This document shows positions 1-10,670 of a DNA stretch of 64,000 nucleotides, piece after piece (position 1 is the stretch's first letter; every line of letters begins with the position of its first letter). The position numbers and the translations under genes are program-made. Under the pieces are notes generated by a model. It ran no database searches, was not told the origin of the DNA, and worked only from the letters and a program-made list of their open reading frames with translations. The stretch is from Bacillus tuaregi (lineage in GTDB: Bacteria; Bacillota; Bacilli; Bacillales; Cytobacillaceae): NCBI RefSeq assembly GCF_900104575.1, contig NZ_LT629731.1, forward strand, positions 942,189 to 1,006,188, written 5' to 3'.

Positions 1-53
1 CTTTAACAGCCAGCTAAAATCAATCGGCTATAATGTATAAGCGAGGGATTGTT

Positions 54-1160
54 ATGTCAGTACCAAGTATGCCGTTTAGTTTAATGTCCCAATCCTATTG
101 GAAGATTTTCCCTAGTGTTAATAAGGAGCTCTCTTATTGGAAGGAGCGAGCACTGAATATTCCCAATCAAGAACTGCGAAAGCAAGCATTGGCAAGCATT
201 AAAGATAAGACCTTTCATTGCGAGGGAGGTGCCATCATGGCCCTCATGGCTAAGGAACAATATGCTGAAGTCATTCGCTTTATCGTTGCCTATCAGACGA
301 TTAGTGATTATTTAGATAATCTTTGTGATCGAAGTACGTCACTCGATCCAGCGGATTTTAGTGCATTACATGAAGCGATGCGAGATGCCCTGACATTGAA
401 GCAAACGGAAGGCCGTTATTACCGATTCCGCACGGAACAGGATGATGGAAACTACCTATCAGACCTTGTTGCAACCTGCAGGCAGGTGCTGTCAAACTGT
501 AACCATTATGAAAAGATAAAAGACTATTTATTAGAGCTTTGCGGTTATTATTGTGATTTACAGGTTCATAAGCATGTGATACCGGATGAAAGGGTGCCTC
601 GATTAAAAAGGTGGTTTCTTGAAAATAAAGAGTCGATTCCGAAAATGGAGTGGTATGAGTTTTCTGCTTGTTCTGGGTCAACCTTAGGTGTCTTTTGTCT
701 GGTAGCTTACGCTTATAGCGATGATTTCCAAGGTCAGTATGCGGATGATATTCGCAAGGGTTATTTTCCATATATTCAAGGCCTACATATCCTATTGGAT
801 TATCTAATAGACCAGGAAGAGGATAAAATAGAGGGAGATTTAAACTTTTGCTTTTATTATGAAACAGAAGAGCAGCTCTTTACGCGCTTAAAGCATTTTA
901 TAAAGGAAGCGGACCGTCATACTAATAGTCTCCCACATAGAAGGTTTCATCGTTTAATAAACCGAGGACTCTTAGGACTTTATTTATCTGATGAAAAGGT
1001 AAGAAAGCAGCGGGATGTCCGCAAACTCTCAAAAGGGATTTTAAAGACAGGCGGGGGTGTTAGCCTTTTCTTTTTTGTAAATGCGATGATTTACAGGACG
1101 ATACAGAAACACAGCCGGGATTTGAAGCATGAAAAGCGAAGACTAGAGCGTTTTGTATAG
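54..1160 (+). CDS. ytpB: Tetraprenyl-beta-curcumene synthase (YtpB, DUF2600)
   Basis: This 368-residue protein matches YtpB, the class IB terpene synthase that converts all-E-tetraprenyl diphosphate to tetraprenyl-beta-curcumene, the C35 precursor of the sesquarterpenes found in Bacillus spores and cells. An acidic stretch DYLDNLCDR lies near residue 95, in a helical context suited to Mg2+-diphosphate binding. An in-frame ATG exists at 33, but the ATG at 54 follows a ribosome site (GAGGGA), so I prefer it. No signal peptide is evident. It converges on mnmM with a shared terminator. Assignment rests on overall resemblance to YtpB. Confidence 0.88.
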   Translation: MSVPSMPFSLMSQSYWKIFPSVNKELSYWKERALNIPNQELRKQALASIKDKTFHCEGGAIMALMAKEQYAEVIRFIVAYQTISDYLDNLCDRSTSLDPADFSALHEAMRDALTLKQTEGRYYRFRTEQDDGNYLSDLVATCRQVLSNCNHYEKIKDYLLELCGYYCDLQVHKHVIPDERVPRLKRWFLENKESIPKMEWYEFSACSGSTLGVFCLVAYAYSDDFQGQYADDIRKGYFPYIQGLHILLDYLIDQEEDKIEGDLNFCFYYETEEQLFTRLKHFIKEADRHTNSLPHRRFHRLINRGLLGLYLSDEKVRKQRDVRKLSKGILKTGGGVSLFFFVNAMIYRTIQKHSRDLKHEKRRLERFV

Positions 1161-1173
1161 GTTCATTTAGTGT

Positions 1174-2744
<1,571 letters not shown>

Positions 2745-2977
2745 AGCGAAAAAACCTCCCTTAAAAACTCGAATCAACTTTAAACAGTGAATTTGATTAT
2801 TTTACCACGAAATTTGCTCCGTTCCAATTAGTTCTAGCCCTCTGTCTAGAAATGGCAGACGACACTTGTGTAGAAATAGAAGATTTGCACAAGATAATTG
2901 TGTAAAGCTCTAATCATCCATCATTTATGCGATTGATAGAACGAGCTTTGCTTTTCGAATTTTTAAGGAGGGGTTTT

Positions 2978-3241
2978 ATGGCAACTCGAGAATCAATGGA
3001 AGCTTTGCTTTCAAAATGTGAAGATGCACTGAGGTTTGCCACCGATCAATACCAGGAAAGCAGCCTCCAGGAGCATTATAATGGTGAAAATTATACGCAG
3101 GCATTGCAGCAATTAGAAAGCTCTTATAATGAGCTTGCCAAAATGGCTCAATCTGCAAATGGTCAGCAACGTGAACAGCTTCATCGTATGAGGCTGCAGC
3201 TACAACAGGCACAAAATCAAATGATTTTACATGATCACTAG
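2978..3241 (+). CDS. ytzC: Small helical protein YtzC (DUF2524)
   Basis: This 87-residue soluble protein is predicted to be almost all helix and is rich in Gln, Glu and Leu. Segments such as EALLSKCEDALRFAT and the Gln-rich C-terminus match YtzC as I know it, a family of unknown function found beside ytqA. The ATG at 2978 has an excellent ribosome site (AAGGAGGGG) with suitable spacing; the upstream in-frame extension to 2927 has none. No membrane segment or catalytic motif is visible. A small basic ORF follows after 11 nt and is probably cotranscribed. Confidence 0.75.
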   Translation: MATRESMEALLSKCEDALRFATDQYQESSLQEHYNGENYTQALQQLESSYNELAKMAQSANGQQREQLHRMRLQLQQAQNQMILHDH

Positions 3242-3252
3242 GGGGAACAACC

Positions 3253-3417
3253 GTGAAAAAGCGTTCAAAGCAACAAAACCCGGAGCAGAAAACACGCAAT
3301 GGGGCAAATAGTAATGATCTTGAGCTTGGCCAGGACTATGATCTGGTCAAGCAGGCTAAAAAGAAATATGAACAAAGCGGTGGCCAGCCGGTAAAGTCGA
3401 AATTTCACCCAGAGTAA
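3253..3417 (+). CDS. Small basic hypothetical protein (54 aa)
   Basis: A 54-residue ORF starts with GTG 11 nt after the ytzC stop and has GGGGGA about 7 nt upstream of the start. The product is hydrophilic and Lys/Gln/Asn-rich (begins KKRSKQQNPEQ, ends KSKFHPE), with an acidic patch LELGQDYDL in the middle. It has no hydrophobic segment. Composition resembles small spore-associated proteins, but I do not recognise the family. Short homologues at this position may carry a 'GlgD' label in databases, which I would not trust without support. The terminator at 3488-3521 ends the unit. Confidence 0.6.
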   Translation: MKKRSKQQNPEQKTRNGANSNDLELGQDYDLVKQAKKKYEQSGGQPVKSKFHPE

Positions 3418-3487
3418 GTAGAAATGCTGAGCTGCTTTGTTAGCAATAGGCTATTGTTTGCTTCAAATAAAAGCAGAAGGTTGTCAT

Positions 3488-3521
3488 AAAAGAGCTGATT
3501 CGCAGAAATCAGCTCTTTTTG
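3488..3521 (+). terminator. Terminator after the ytzC unit
   Basis: Arms AAAGAGCTGATT and AATCAGCTCTTT flank a short loop and end in a T run. It lies about 70 nt downstream of the 54-residue ORF. Confidence 0.8.
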
Positions 3522-3637
3522 TCGAACCTTTTTATTAGTAGATTTTACCTATTTTTACAAAAATAGATTGAAATTTACCTTGGAAATTTTTAGAATATAC
3601 ATATATTTCTGAATATTTTAAAAAAGGAGGAAGATGA

Positions 3638-3985
3638 ATGGATAATTTAGCAAAAGAAGGCGTTACACAGCAGAATAAGTATGATTTTGAAAAAATTGCT
3701 AGCACCCCAGAATTTAAAGACTTAATGAAAGCAAAGAAAAAGTTCTTGGTGCCTGTCTCGATTGTCTTTTTAGCCCTTTACTTCACACTGCCAATCCTTA
3801 CATCCTATTCGACGATATTAAATCGTCCGGCTATCGGGTCAATCTCTTGGACATGGGTCTACAGCTTTGGATTATTCGTCATGACCTGGGTATTATGTAT
3901 GGTTTATGTGAAAAGAGCAGCCCGTTATGACAAAATGGCCCAAAATATTATTGAAAAATATAGCCAAGGAGATCAAAGCCTATGA
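3638..3985 (+). CDS. ywcB: DUF485 membrane protein, symporter partner (YwcB-like)
   Basis: This 115-residue protein has two predicted membrane helices (about residues 38-57 and 70-92) and a soluble N-terminus with the segment FEKIASTPEFKDLMKAK, typical of DUF485 proteins. DUF485 genes usually sit immediately upstream of acetate/monocarboxylate symporters of the ActP type (YjcH-ActP in enterics, YwcB-YwcA in Bacillus). Its stop overlaps the next gene's start (ATGA), so the two are almost certainly translationally coupled. The ribosome site is AAAGGAGGAAG. Its own function is unknown. Confidence 0.85.
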   Translation: MDNLAKEGVTQQNKYDFEKIASTPEFKDLMKAKKKFLVPVSIVFLALYFTLPILTSYSTILNRPAIGSISWTWVYSFGLFVMTWVLCMVYVKRAARYDKMAQNIIEKYSQGDQSL

Positions 3986-5508
3986 GTGGATTTGGATTAG
4001 CATTATTTGTTCTTATCGTTGGATTGACACTCGTCATTACGTACTGGGCTGCAAAACGAACGAAGACAGCGAGTGAATTTTACACTGCCGGTGGAGGCTT
4101 AACTGGCTGGCAAAATGGACTGGCTATCGCCGGGGATTATTTATCTGCTGCATCCTTCCTCGGTATTGCTGGTGCGATTGCCCTAAATGGTTTTGATGGG
4201 TTTTTCTATTCAATCGGCTATTTAGTGGCCTATCTTGTTGTCTTGTATATTGTTGCTGAACCATTAAGAAATCTTGGGAAATATACGATTGCCGATATGA
4301 TCACGGCACGCTTCGACCAAAAAAAGGTACGAGCTGTTGCAGCGTTAAGCACGCTTACCATTGTTATTTTTTATATGATTGCCCAATTAGTTGGTGCAGG
4401 CGCTCTTATTCAGCTCTTATTAGGTATTGATTATTGGATAGCGGTTCTTATCGTTGGTGTCATGATGACCACCTATGTATTATTTGGCGGAATGACGGCA
4501 ACAAGCTGGGTACAAATTACTAAAGCGGTATTATTAATGATTGGAACAGTTGTTATTTCATTTTTAGTATTAGCTAAATTTAATTTCAACATTTTCACGA
4601 TGTTTAGTGAAATGAAAACGTTAACACCGCTTGGGGAGAGCTATTTAAACCCAGGTGTGAAATATACCGTTCCAATTGATACACTTTCGATGATGGCAGC
4701 TCTTGTTCTTGGTACAGCTGGTCTGCCTCATATCCTCATGCGTTTCTTTACTGTTAAAGATGCGAAAACAGCCCGTAGCTCTGTTGTGACAGCTACATGG
4801 GTGGTTGGTATCTTCTATATTTTAACGATTTTCCTTGGCTTTGGAGCAGCTGCCTTTGTTGGTTCAACAGATATTGTCGCTGCGAATGCTGCTGGAAATA
4901 TGGCAGCACCACTTTTAGCAAAGGCACTTGGTGGAGATATGCTCATGTCCTTTGTATCTGCTGTTGCCTTTGCGACGATTCTAGCCGTTGTAGCAGGCCT
5001 TGTTTTATCAGGTGCATCAGCATTTGCCCATGATATTTATGGTCAAATCATTAAAAAAGGTCAAATGACAGAAAAGCAACAAATGCTTGCGGCACGATAT
5101 GCTTCTATCGGAGTTTCTATTTTCTCTATTATCCTTGCCTTGTTTGCTCAAACAATGAACGTTGCTTTCCTTGTATCCTTGGCCTTCTGTGTGGCTGCAA
5201 GTGCGAACCTTCCAGTCATCATTTATACGATCTACTGGAAGAAGTTCAACACAGCAGGAGCTGTTACAGGGATGCTGACAGGATTAATAACGGCGCTTGT
5301 ATTAGTGGCTATCAGTCCAAACGTCTTAAATCCGGTTGCGGGTGCGGCTATCTTTGTTGGAGATCCAATCTTCCCACTAACAAATCCGGCGATAGTATCC
5401 ATACCGGCAGGTTTCATTGGAGCGTTTATCGGGACAGTTGTTGCCAATAGACGTGATGAGAAGAAATATGCCGAGGTGCTTGTCAAAGCCAATACAGGTG
5501 TGAAGTAA
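3982..5508 (+). CDS. ywcA: Sodium:solute symporter, ActP/YwcA type
   Basis: This 508-residue protein is a SLC5/SSS-family cation symporter with about 13 hydrophobic helices. Family segments are visible, including FYTAGGGLTGWQNGLAIAGD near residues 34-53 and the helix ending MTATSWVQITKAVLL near residue 180. The DUF485 partner upstream points to the acetate or short-chain carboxylate branch, so Na+- or H+-driven acetate uptake is the likely role. This would fit with acsA elsewhere in the window, but the substrate is inferred. A terminator follows. Confidence 0.85.
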   Translation: MSGFGLALFVLIVGLTLVITYWAAKRTKTASEFYTAGGGLTGWQNGLAIAGDYLSAASFLGIAGAIALNGFDGFFYSIGYLVAYLVVLYIVAEPLRNLGKYTIADMITARFDQKKVRAVAALSTLTIVIFYMIAQLVGAGALIQLLLGIDYWIAVLIVGVMMTTYVLFGGMTATSWVQITKAVLLMIGTVVISFLVLAKFNFNIFTMFSEMKTLTPLGESYLNPGVKYTVPIDTLSMMAALVLGTAGLPHILMRFFTVKDAKTARSSVVTATWVVGIFYILTIFLGFGAAAFVGSTDIVAANAAGNMAAPLLAKALGGDMLMSFVSAVAFATILAVVAGLVLSGASAFAHDIYGQIIKKGQMTEKQQMLAARYASIGVSIFSIILALFAQTMNVAFLVSLAFCVAASANLPVIIYTIYWKKFNTAGAVTGMLTGLITALVLVAISPNVLNPVAGAAIFVGDPIFPLTNPAIVSIPAGFIGAFIGTVVANRRDEKKYAEVLVKANTGVK

Positions 5509-5515
5509 AGAAGTA

Positions 5516-5548
5516 CAAGCCATCACGTTAAAGGTGATGGCTTGTTTT
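5516..5548 (+). terminator. Terminator after the symporter
   Basis: An 11-bp perfect inverted repeat (CAAGCCATCAC / GTGATGGCTTG) is followed by TTTT and ends the DUF485-symporter operon. Confidence 0.8.
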
Positions 5549-5644
5549 ATTGCAGTAGCTTCCACAGGCATTTGAGGTATAAGTTCTTTTTTATATGGTA
5601 ACAATTGTTAATATTCTAGAATATATTGTGTAGTACCTTTTCTG

Positions 5645-5676
5645 TTGACTTGCATATTGACGTAAAATTATATACA
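5645..5676 (+). promoter_or_regulatory. Putative sigma-A promoter for the leuS T-box transcript
   Basis: TTGACT at 5645-5650 is followed after 18 nt by TATATA. An overlapping alternative pairs TTGCAT with TACAAT at 17-nt spacing. Either would start transcription just upstream of the T-box leader. Confidence 0.45.
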
Positions 5677-5704
5677 ATATCACTATAAATTTTTCTATAA
5701 TTAG

Positions 5705-5948
5705 AACGACATTGACAAGGAATAGTAGTGATGCTTTAAACCCGTATTAGAGAGCTGACGGTTGGTGTAAGTCAGTCGGGATCATCATGAACTCGCCTTG
5801 GAGTTGCAGATGTGAACACTTAGTAATGTCTGCCGTATTCCGCGTTAAGGATAAATGAAGCGAGTGACTTTTTCACTAATGTGGGTGGTACCGCGGGAGT
5901 AATCATACATAATCCTCTCGTCCCAATTTTGGGATGAGGGGTTTTTTA
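5705..5948 (+). promoter_or_regulatory. T-box riboswitch (tRNA-Leu) controlling leuS
   Basis: The leader carries the conserved T-box sequence GGGTGGTACCGCGG (about 5883-5896), a Stem I region containing AGAGAGCTGACGGTTGGTG, and a specifier codon CTC (Leu) at 5792-5794 within GAACTCGCC. It ends with a strong intrinsic terminator (arms CCTCTCGTCCC / GGGATGAGG and a T run to 5947). Uncharged tRNA-Leu should stabilise the antiterminator and allow leuS transcription. The mechanism is established for this class. Specifier and T-box were read directly. Confidence 0.95.
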
Positions 5949-6050
5949 TATTCTTTTCTAAGTTATAGAGAAAATGCTTCATAACCATTTGTAATGATAA
6001 TCAAAAAGGCTGATTTATTAGCTAGTTATTAAATGTAGGAGGAAATTAAG

Positions 6051-8471
6051 ATGAGCTTCAATCATCATGAAATTGAAAAGAAATGGCAGACGTATTGGGG
6101 GGAAAATAAAACCTTTAAAACAAGTGAAGATAAAGGGAAACGAAAGTTCTATGCCCTTGATATGTTTCCATATCCATCAGGTGCCGGTCTTCACGTTGGA
6201 CATCCAGAGGGCTATACAGCAACCGATATTCTTTCCAGAATGAAAAGAATGCAGGGCTACAATGTCCTTCACCCAATGGGCTGGGATGCATTTGGATTAC
6301 CGGCAGAACAATATGCATTAGATACCGGAAATGACCCTGCTGAATTTACTGAGCATAATATTAATAATTTCCGCCGCCAAATTAAAGCATTAGGTTTCTC
6401 CTATGATTGGGATCGTGAAATCAATACAACCGATCCAAAATACTATAAATGGACGCAATGGATCTTTTTAAAGCTTTATGAAAAAGGTCTTGCCTATATT
6501 AGTGAAGCACCTGTGAATTGGTGTCCTGCTCTTGGAACAGTGCTCGCTAATGAAGAAGTAATCGATGGAAAGAGTGAGCGTGGCGGACACCCAGTAGAGC
6601 GCCGCCCAATGAAACAGTGGAATTTAAAAATAACGGCCTACGCTGACCGTTTATTAGAGGACCTTGAAGACTTAGATTGGCCGGAAAGTATAAAGGATAT
6701 GCAACGTAACTGGATTGGGCGTTCAGAGGGTGCAGAGGTTCATTTCCAAATTGATGGATATGATGCGGCCTTTACCGTTTTCACTACACGTCCTGATACA
6801 TTATTTGGTGCTACTTATGCGGTGCTTGCGCCTGAGCATGAATTGGTGCAAAAAATTACCACTGCCGAACAAAAGCAGGCAGTCGATACCTATATTGAAC
6901 AAATTAAGAGTAAGAGTGATCTAGAAAGAACAGATTTAGCAAAGGATAAAACAGGTGTCTTTACCGGAGCCTATGCGATTAATCCGGCGAACAATGTGAA
7001 AATTCCAATTTGGATTGCTGATTATGTATTAGCAAGCTACGGAACAGGTGCGATTATGGCGGTACCTGGACATGATGAACGTGATTATGAATTTGCCAAG
7101 AAGTTTAATTTGGAAATCAAAGAGGTTGTGGCAGGCGGAGAGATTGAGAAGGAAGCTTATACCGGTGATGGCCTTCATGTGAACTCTGATTTTCTAAATG
7201 GATTAAATAAAGTAGAAGCGATTAGCAAAATGGTTGCTTGGCTTGAAGAAAAAGGAATTGGGTCGAAAAAAGTAACATACCGACTACGTGATTGGTTGTT
7301 CAGTCGTCAGCGTTATTGGGGCGAGCCGATTCCAATTATTCACTGGGAGGACGGGACGATGACTGCTGTTCCGGAGGAGGAGCTGCCGCTCGTACTACCG
7401 GTTACAAAAGAAATTAAACCCTCTGGTACAGGGGAATCTCCATTAGCGAATGTGGAGGATTGGGTCAATGTCGTTGATCCGGTTACTGGTAAGAAAGGAC
7501 GCCGGGAGACCAATACAATGCCGCAATGGGGCGGAAGCTGCTGGTACTTCTTACGTTTTATCGACCCACATAATAATGAAGTATTAGCTGATCCTGAAAA
7601 ATTGAAAGAGTGGCTTCCTGTTGACATTTATATTGGAGGAGCAGAGCATGCAGTATTACATTTGCTATATGCTCGCTTCTGGCACAAGTTTTTATATGAT
7701 ATCGGTGTTGTGCCAACAAAGGAACCTTTCCAAAAGCTATTTAACCAAGGAATGATTCTTGGCGAAAATAATGAAAAAATGAGTAAATCAAAAGGGAATG
7801 TTGTGAACCCTGATGAGATTGTCAATAGCCATGGTGCTGATACATTGCGTCTATATGAAATGTTCATGGGACCACTTGATGGTTCGATCGCTTGGTCTGC
7901 CAATGGTGTTGATGGTTCACGACGCTTCTTAGATAGAATTTGGCGCTTGTTTATTGATGATAACGGTAATGTAAATCCGAAGATTAAGGATAATGAAACA
8001 GAAAGTAATCTTGAAAAAGTCTATCATCAAACGGTTAAAAAAGTGACGGAGGATTATGAGGGCTTACGTTTTAATACGGCCATTTCACAGCTGATGGTCT
8101 TTATCAATGAAGCAAATAAAGCAGAGGTGCTGCCAATTCATTATATGGAGGGCTTTGTGAAATTACTGTCTCCAATTTGCCCGCATATTTCTGAGGAATT
8201 ATGGGAAAAGCTTGGCCACACTGCTTCTAGTATTGCCTATGAAGCATGGCCAGCTTATGATGAAGCAAAGTTAAAGGATAATGAAATAGAAATCGTTATT
8301 CAAATTAACGGGAAGGTCAAAGCAAAGCTAGTCGTACCAGCAAACACAAACAAGGATGCGCTGGAGCAAATTGCGATGGATGACGACAAGGTAAAAGCGC
8401 AAATCGACGGCAAGACCGTCCGTAAAGTCATTGCGGTTCCTGGAAAACTCGTTAATATTGTTGCGAATTAA
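6051..8471 (+). CDS. leuS: Leucyl-tRNA synthetase
   Basis: This 806-residue class Ia synthetase is full length for the bacterial family. The HIGH-type signature appears as [10 protein letters not shown] near residues 47-56, and the KMSKS loop as EKMSKSKGN near residue 577. An inserted CP1 editing domain lies between (about residues 220-415, including the [12 protein letters not shown] and [12 protein letters not shown] segments that clear mischarged tRNA). It attaches leucine to tRNA-Leu. The ribosome site is GTAGGAGG. Expression is governed by the upstream T-box, and a terminator follows. Confidence 0.98.
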   Translation: MSFNHHEIEKKWQTYWGENKTFKTSEDKGKRKFYALDMFPYPSGAGLHVGHPEGYTATDILSRMKRMQGYNVLHPMGWDAFGLPAEQYALDTGNDPAEFTEHNINNFRRQIKALGFSYDWDREINTTDPKYYKWTQWIFLKLYEKGLAYISEAPVNWCPALGTVLANEEVIDGKSERGGHPVERRPMKQWNLKITAYADRLLEDLEDLDWPESIKDMQRNWIGRSEGAEVHFQIDGYDAAFTVFTTRPDTLFGATYAVLAPEHELVQKITTAEQKQAVDTYIEQIKSKSDLERTDLAKDKTGVFTGAYAINPANNVKIPIWIADYVLASYGTGAIMAVPGHDERDYEFAKKFNLEIKEVVAGGEIEKEAYTGDGLHVNSDFLNGLNKVEAISKMVAWLEEKGIGSKKVTYRLRDWLFSRQRYWGEPIPIIHWEDGTMTAVPEEELPLVLPVTKEIKPSGTGESPLANVEDWVNVVDPVTGKKGRRETNTMPQWGGSCWYFLRFIDPHNNEVLADPEKLKEWLPVDIYIGGAEHAVLHLLYARFWHKFLYDIGVVPTKEPFQKLFNQGMILGENNEKMSKSKGNVVNPDEIVNSHGADTLRLYEMFMGPLDGSIAWSANGVDGSRRFLDRIWRLFIDDNGNVNPKIKDNETESNLEKVYHQTVKKVTEDYEGLRFNTAISQLMVFINEANKAEVLPIHYMEGFVKLLSPICPHISEELWEKLGHTASSIAYEAWPAYDEAKLKDNEIEIVIQINGKVKAKLVVPANTNKDALEQIAMDDDKVKAQIDGKTVRKVIAVPGKLVNIVAN

Positions 8472-8498
8472 ATAATAATGTAGTATGGATTAAGGGTC

Positions 8499-8541
8499 AT
8501 AACGGTATTTCTTCCTTGTAAGAGGAATGCCGTTATTTTAT
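8499..8541 (+). terminator. Terminator after leuS
   Basis: A long hairpin with G-U pairs (AACGGTATTTCTT against the segment ending ATGCCGTT) runs into a T-rich stretch between leuS and ytwF. Confidence 0.65.
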
Positions 8542-8570
8542 ATGAACAAAGAACATTAGGGGTGTAATAC

Positions 8571-8876
8571 ATGAGTCAAATAGCAGTCATAACAACAAAT
8601 GAATTAATGGAAAAGCTCGAAGCAGGGGAGAAGCTGGAGCTTGTAGATGTAAGAGAACATGATGAAGTGGCCATGGGGATGATACCAGGGGCCAAGCATA
8701 TTCCAATGGGAGATATCCCGGCAAGCTTAGGTTCTTTTGACAAAGACAAAGAATACATTATGGTTTGCCGTTCAGGCTCAAGAAGTGCCTATGTTTGCGA
8801 ATTTATGCAGGCACAAGGCTATAAAGTCCGCAATATGACAGGCGGAATGCTTGATTGGAGAGGTAAAACAGAATAA
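8571..8876 (+). CDS. ytwF: Rhodanese-like protein YtwF
   Basis: This 101-residue single-domain rhodanese has the active-site loop CRSGSRS at about residues 65-71, with Cys as the persulfide-carrying nucleophile. The fold segments LVDVREHDEV and GMIPGAKHIPMGDI are typical. Such proteins move sulfane sulfur, and the precise acceptor of YtwF is not established. It lacks a signal peptide and is presumably cytosolic. It is flanked by terminators on both sides, so it is probably monocistronic. Confidence 0.88.
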   Translation: MSQIAVITTNELMEKLEAGEKLELVDVREHDEVAMGMIPGAKHIPMGDIPASLGSFDKDKEYIMVCRSGSRSAYVCEFMQAQGYKVRNMTGGMLDWRGKTE

Positions 8877-8885
8877 GCCTAGTTC

Positions 8886-8922
8886 AGGACCACAGATTAC
8901 ATTCTTTCTGTGGTCCTTTTTA
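8886..8922 (+). terminator. Terminator after ytwF
   Basis: Inverted repeat AGGACCACAG / CTGTGGTCCT is followed by a T run. Confidence 0.8.
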
Positions 8923-9009
8923 TGTAGGTATTTTTCGAATAATATAAAGATTAAAAAATGAAAATAATGGGAAAAATAGGGGTGATTTCGTTGGAAGGGA
9001 GGAAGCAGA

Positions 9010-9195
9010 ATGATTCAAGTGAAGGTATTTGATCAGGAGCACGAGAAGAATTTAGAATCAGAGATGAATGATTTCTTAAAGGATTTAGATGAGAAAAAAT
9101 TGCTAGATATTAAATATAACGTAGCAGCAATGCCTGATGAGGAGGATGAGGAACAAATTTATTGCTTTTCAGCTATGATTATCTATCGAGCCTGA
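9010..9195 (+). CDS. cse60: Sporulation protein Cse60
   Basis: This 61-residue acidic protein has the features I associate with Cse60 (YteV): an N-terminal MIQVKVFDQEHEK, a central DIKYNVA and a C-terminal IYCFSAMIIYRA. In B. subtilis, cse60 is a sigma-E-dependent mother-cell gene of unknown biochemical role. GGGAGG lies 8 nt upstream of the ATG. I could not find a convincing sigma-E promoter by eye. The terminator overlaps the last codons. Confidence 0.85.
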   Translation: MIQVKVFDQEHEKNLESEMNDFLKDLDEKKLLDIKYNVAAMPDEEDEEQIYCFSAMIIYRA

Positions 9196-9220
9196 CAGAG
9201 CAGGCTCGATCACTTTTTTT
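9187..9220 (+). terminator. Terminator overlapping the 3' end of cse60
   Basis: CGAGCCTG / CAGGCTCG hairpin is followed by a T run. The left arm lies within the last codons of cse60. Confidence 0.75.
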
Positions 9221-10487
9221 ACTTCAGCATTTTGCTGTATTGGGCAGCACTTTGACCTGCAAGCCTTCCTGTTACGAAAGCAGCTGTAATATTAAAGCCA
9301 CCGGTATAGCCATGGATATCAAGGATTTCTCCGCAAAAATACAAGCCTGGCATTTTTTTTGAGGCCATTGTTTTCGGTTCAATTTCTTTCGTGGATATAC
9401 CTCCGCCGGTTATAAATGCTTTTTCGAGAGACAGCGTACCGTTTACTGTAAATCGGAATCTTTTACAGCTTTCAACAAAGTCTCGTAGCTTATCATTTGA
9501 TAAAGTGGCAGTCTGTGCCATTGGATCGATTTGATTGTACTCTAAGAGGAAAAGCAGATAACGCTCTGGCAGTAAATTTTTTAACACATTCTTTACATTC
9601 TTTTTCGGCTCTGATTTTATCAGCTGCATAAGCTCCTGAAATAGTGCCTCCTCTTTTTTCTCAGGAAAGACGTCTAGATTAACAAGCACCTTCTGCTGAG
9701 GTGATTTTTTTAATTCTTTTACAATAAATTGGCTGCAACGAAGGACAGCTGGGCCGCTTATGCCGAAATGGGTGAAAATCATATCCATCTTATGTGAAAC
9801 AACAGCCTTGCCCTTTTGATTTAACACACTTAAGGCAACTCCACGTAAGGATAGTCCCTGTAATGTTTTTTCTTTAATAAAGGGCTCGTTCGAGGTTACT
9901 GGTACTTCGGTAGGAAACAGCTCTGTAATTGTATGACCTGCTTTTTGAGCCCAGGCATAGCCATCCCCTGTCGAACCAGTGTGTGGAACTGATTTACCGC
10001 CGACAGCAATGACAACTGCTTTTGTATCATATTTCTTCCCACTTTTTAAAAGAATGGATTTCATTTCGTTTTCACCATATACAATTGTTTCGACTGGACA
10101 ATTGGTTTTAATTTCAACATGCAGGCTTGAAAGCTTACGTAGTAAGGCATCTACCACAGACTGTGCTTTGTCAGTGACAGGAAACATCCGTCCATGATCC
10201 TCTTCCTTTAATTCAATTCCTAATTTCTTGAAAAAGATAATAATATCCTCGTTGTTAAAAATAGAAAATGCGCTATGTAAAAATCGTCCATTTCCAGGGA
10301 TGTGTTTAATTAATTCATCAGTTGGCAGTCGGTTCGTTACATTACAACGACCTCCGCCTGAAATAGCCAGCTTTCTCCCAAGCTTGTCGCCTTTATCAAG
10401 GAGTAGTACCCTTGCTCCTGATTCACCAGCTGTAATAGCTGCCATCAATCCAGAAGGACCCCCACCAATTACAATAACATCATACAT
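9219..10487 (-). CDS. ytfP: FAD-dependent oxidoreductase YtfP (HI0933/BaiN family)
   Basis: This 422-residue flavoprotein starts with a dinucleotide-binding motif [12 protein letters not shown] (residues 5-16). It also has [16 protein letters not shown] at about residues 37-52, a signature of the HI0933-like family, and a C-terminal [19 protein letters not shown] that closes the FAD site. The reaction in Bacillus is unknown; relatives have been linked to double-bond reduction or RNA modification. It is transcribed alone on the minus strand, convergent with cse60. Sequence completeness suggests a functional enzyme. Confidence 0.88.
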   Translation of the reverse strand: MYDVIVIGGGPSGLMAAITAGESGARVLLLDKGDKLGRKLAISGGGRCNVTNRLPTDELIKHIPGNGRFLHSAFSIFNNEDIIIFFKKLGIELKEEDHGRMFPVTDKAQSVVDALLRKLSSLHVEIKTNCPVETIVYGENEMKSILLKSGKKYDTKAVVIAVGGKSVPHTGSTGDGYAWAQKAGHTITELFPTEVPVTSNEPFIKEKTLQGLSLRGVALSVLNQKGKAVVSHKMDMIFTHFGISGPAVLRCSQFIVKELKKSPQQKVLVNLDVFPEKKEEALFQELMQLIKSEPKKNVKNVLKNLLPERYLLFLLEYNQIDPMAQTATLSNDKLRDFVESCKRFRFTVNGTLSLEKAFITGGGISTKEIEPKTMASKKMPGLYFCGEILDIHGYTGGFNITAAFVTGRLAGQSAAQYSKMLK

Positions 10488-10670
10488 ATCTTAATTCCCT
10501 TCCTATTAAGTACTAGAATTCTTTATGAAAGAAGAGTAAACTACAAATAGTGTGTTTTCAAGTCAAAATGTTAATGATTAGGAAGAAAGGAATAAAATTA
10601 ATCATTATTATGCTTTTTTCTATGAGAAGGATCAATTATATATTCCTACGTTGAGAAGGAGAAGGAATTA

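Noticed and set aside
358-771. 137-residue minus-strand ORF inside ytpB
   Set aside because: It is fully antisense to a well-supported gene, has no ribosome site that I could see, and its product has no recognisable family pattern.
3253-3417. Naming the 54-residue protein GlgD or a glycogen gene
   Set aside because: No glycogen-related motif is visible and the ORF is far too short for an ADP-glucose pyrophosphorylase subunit.
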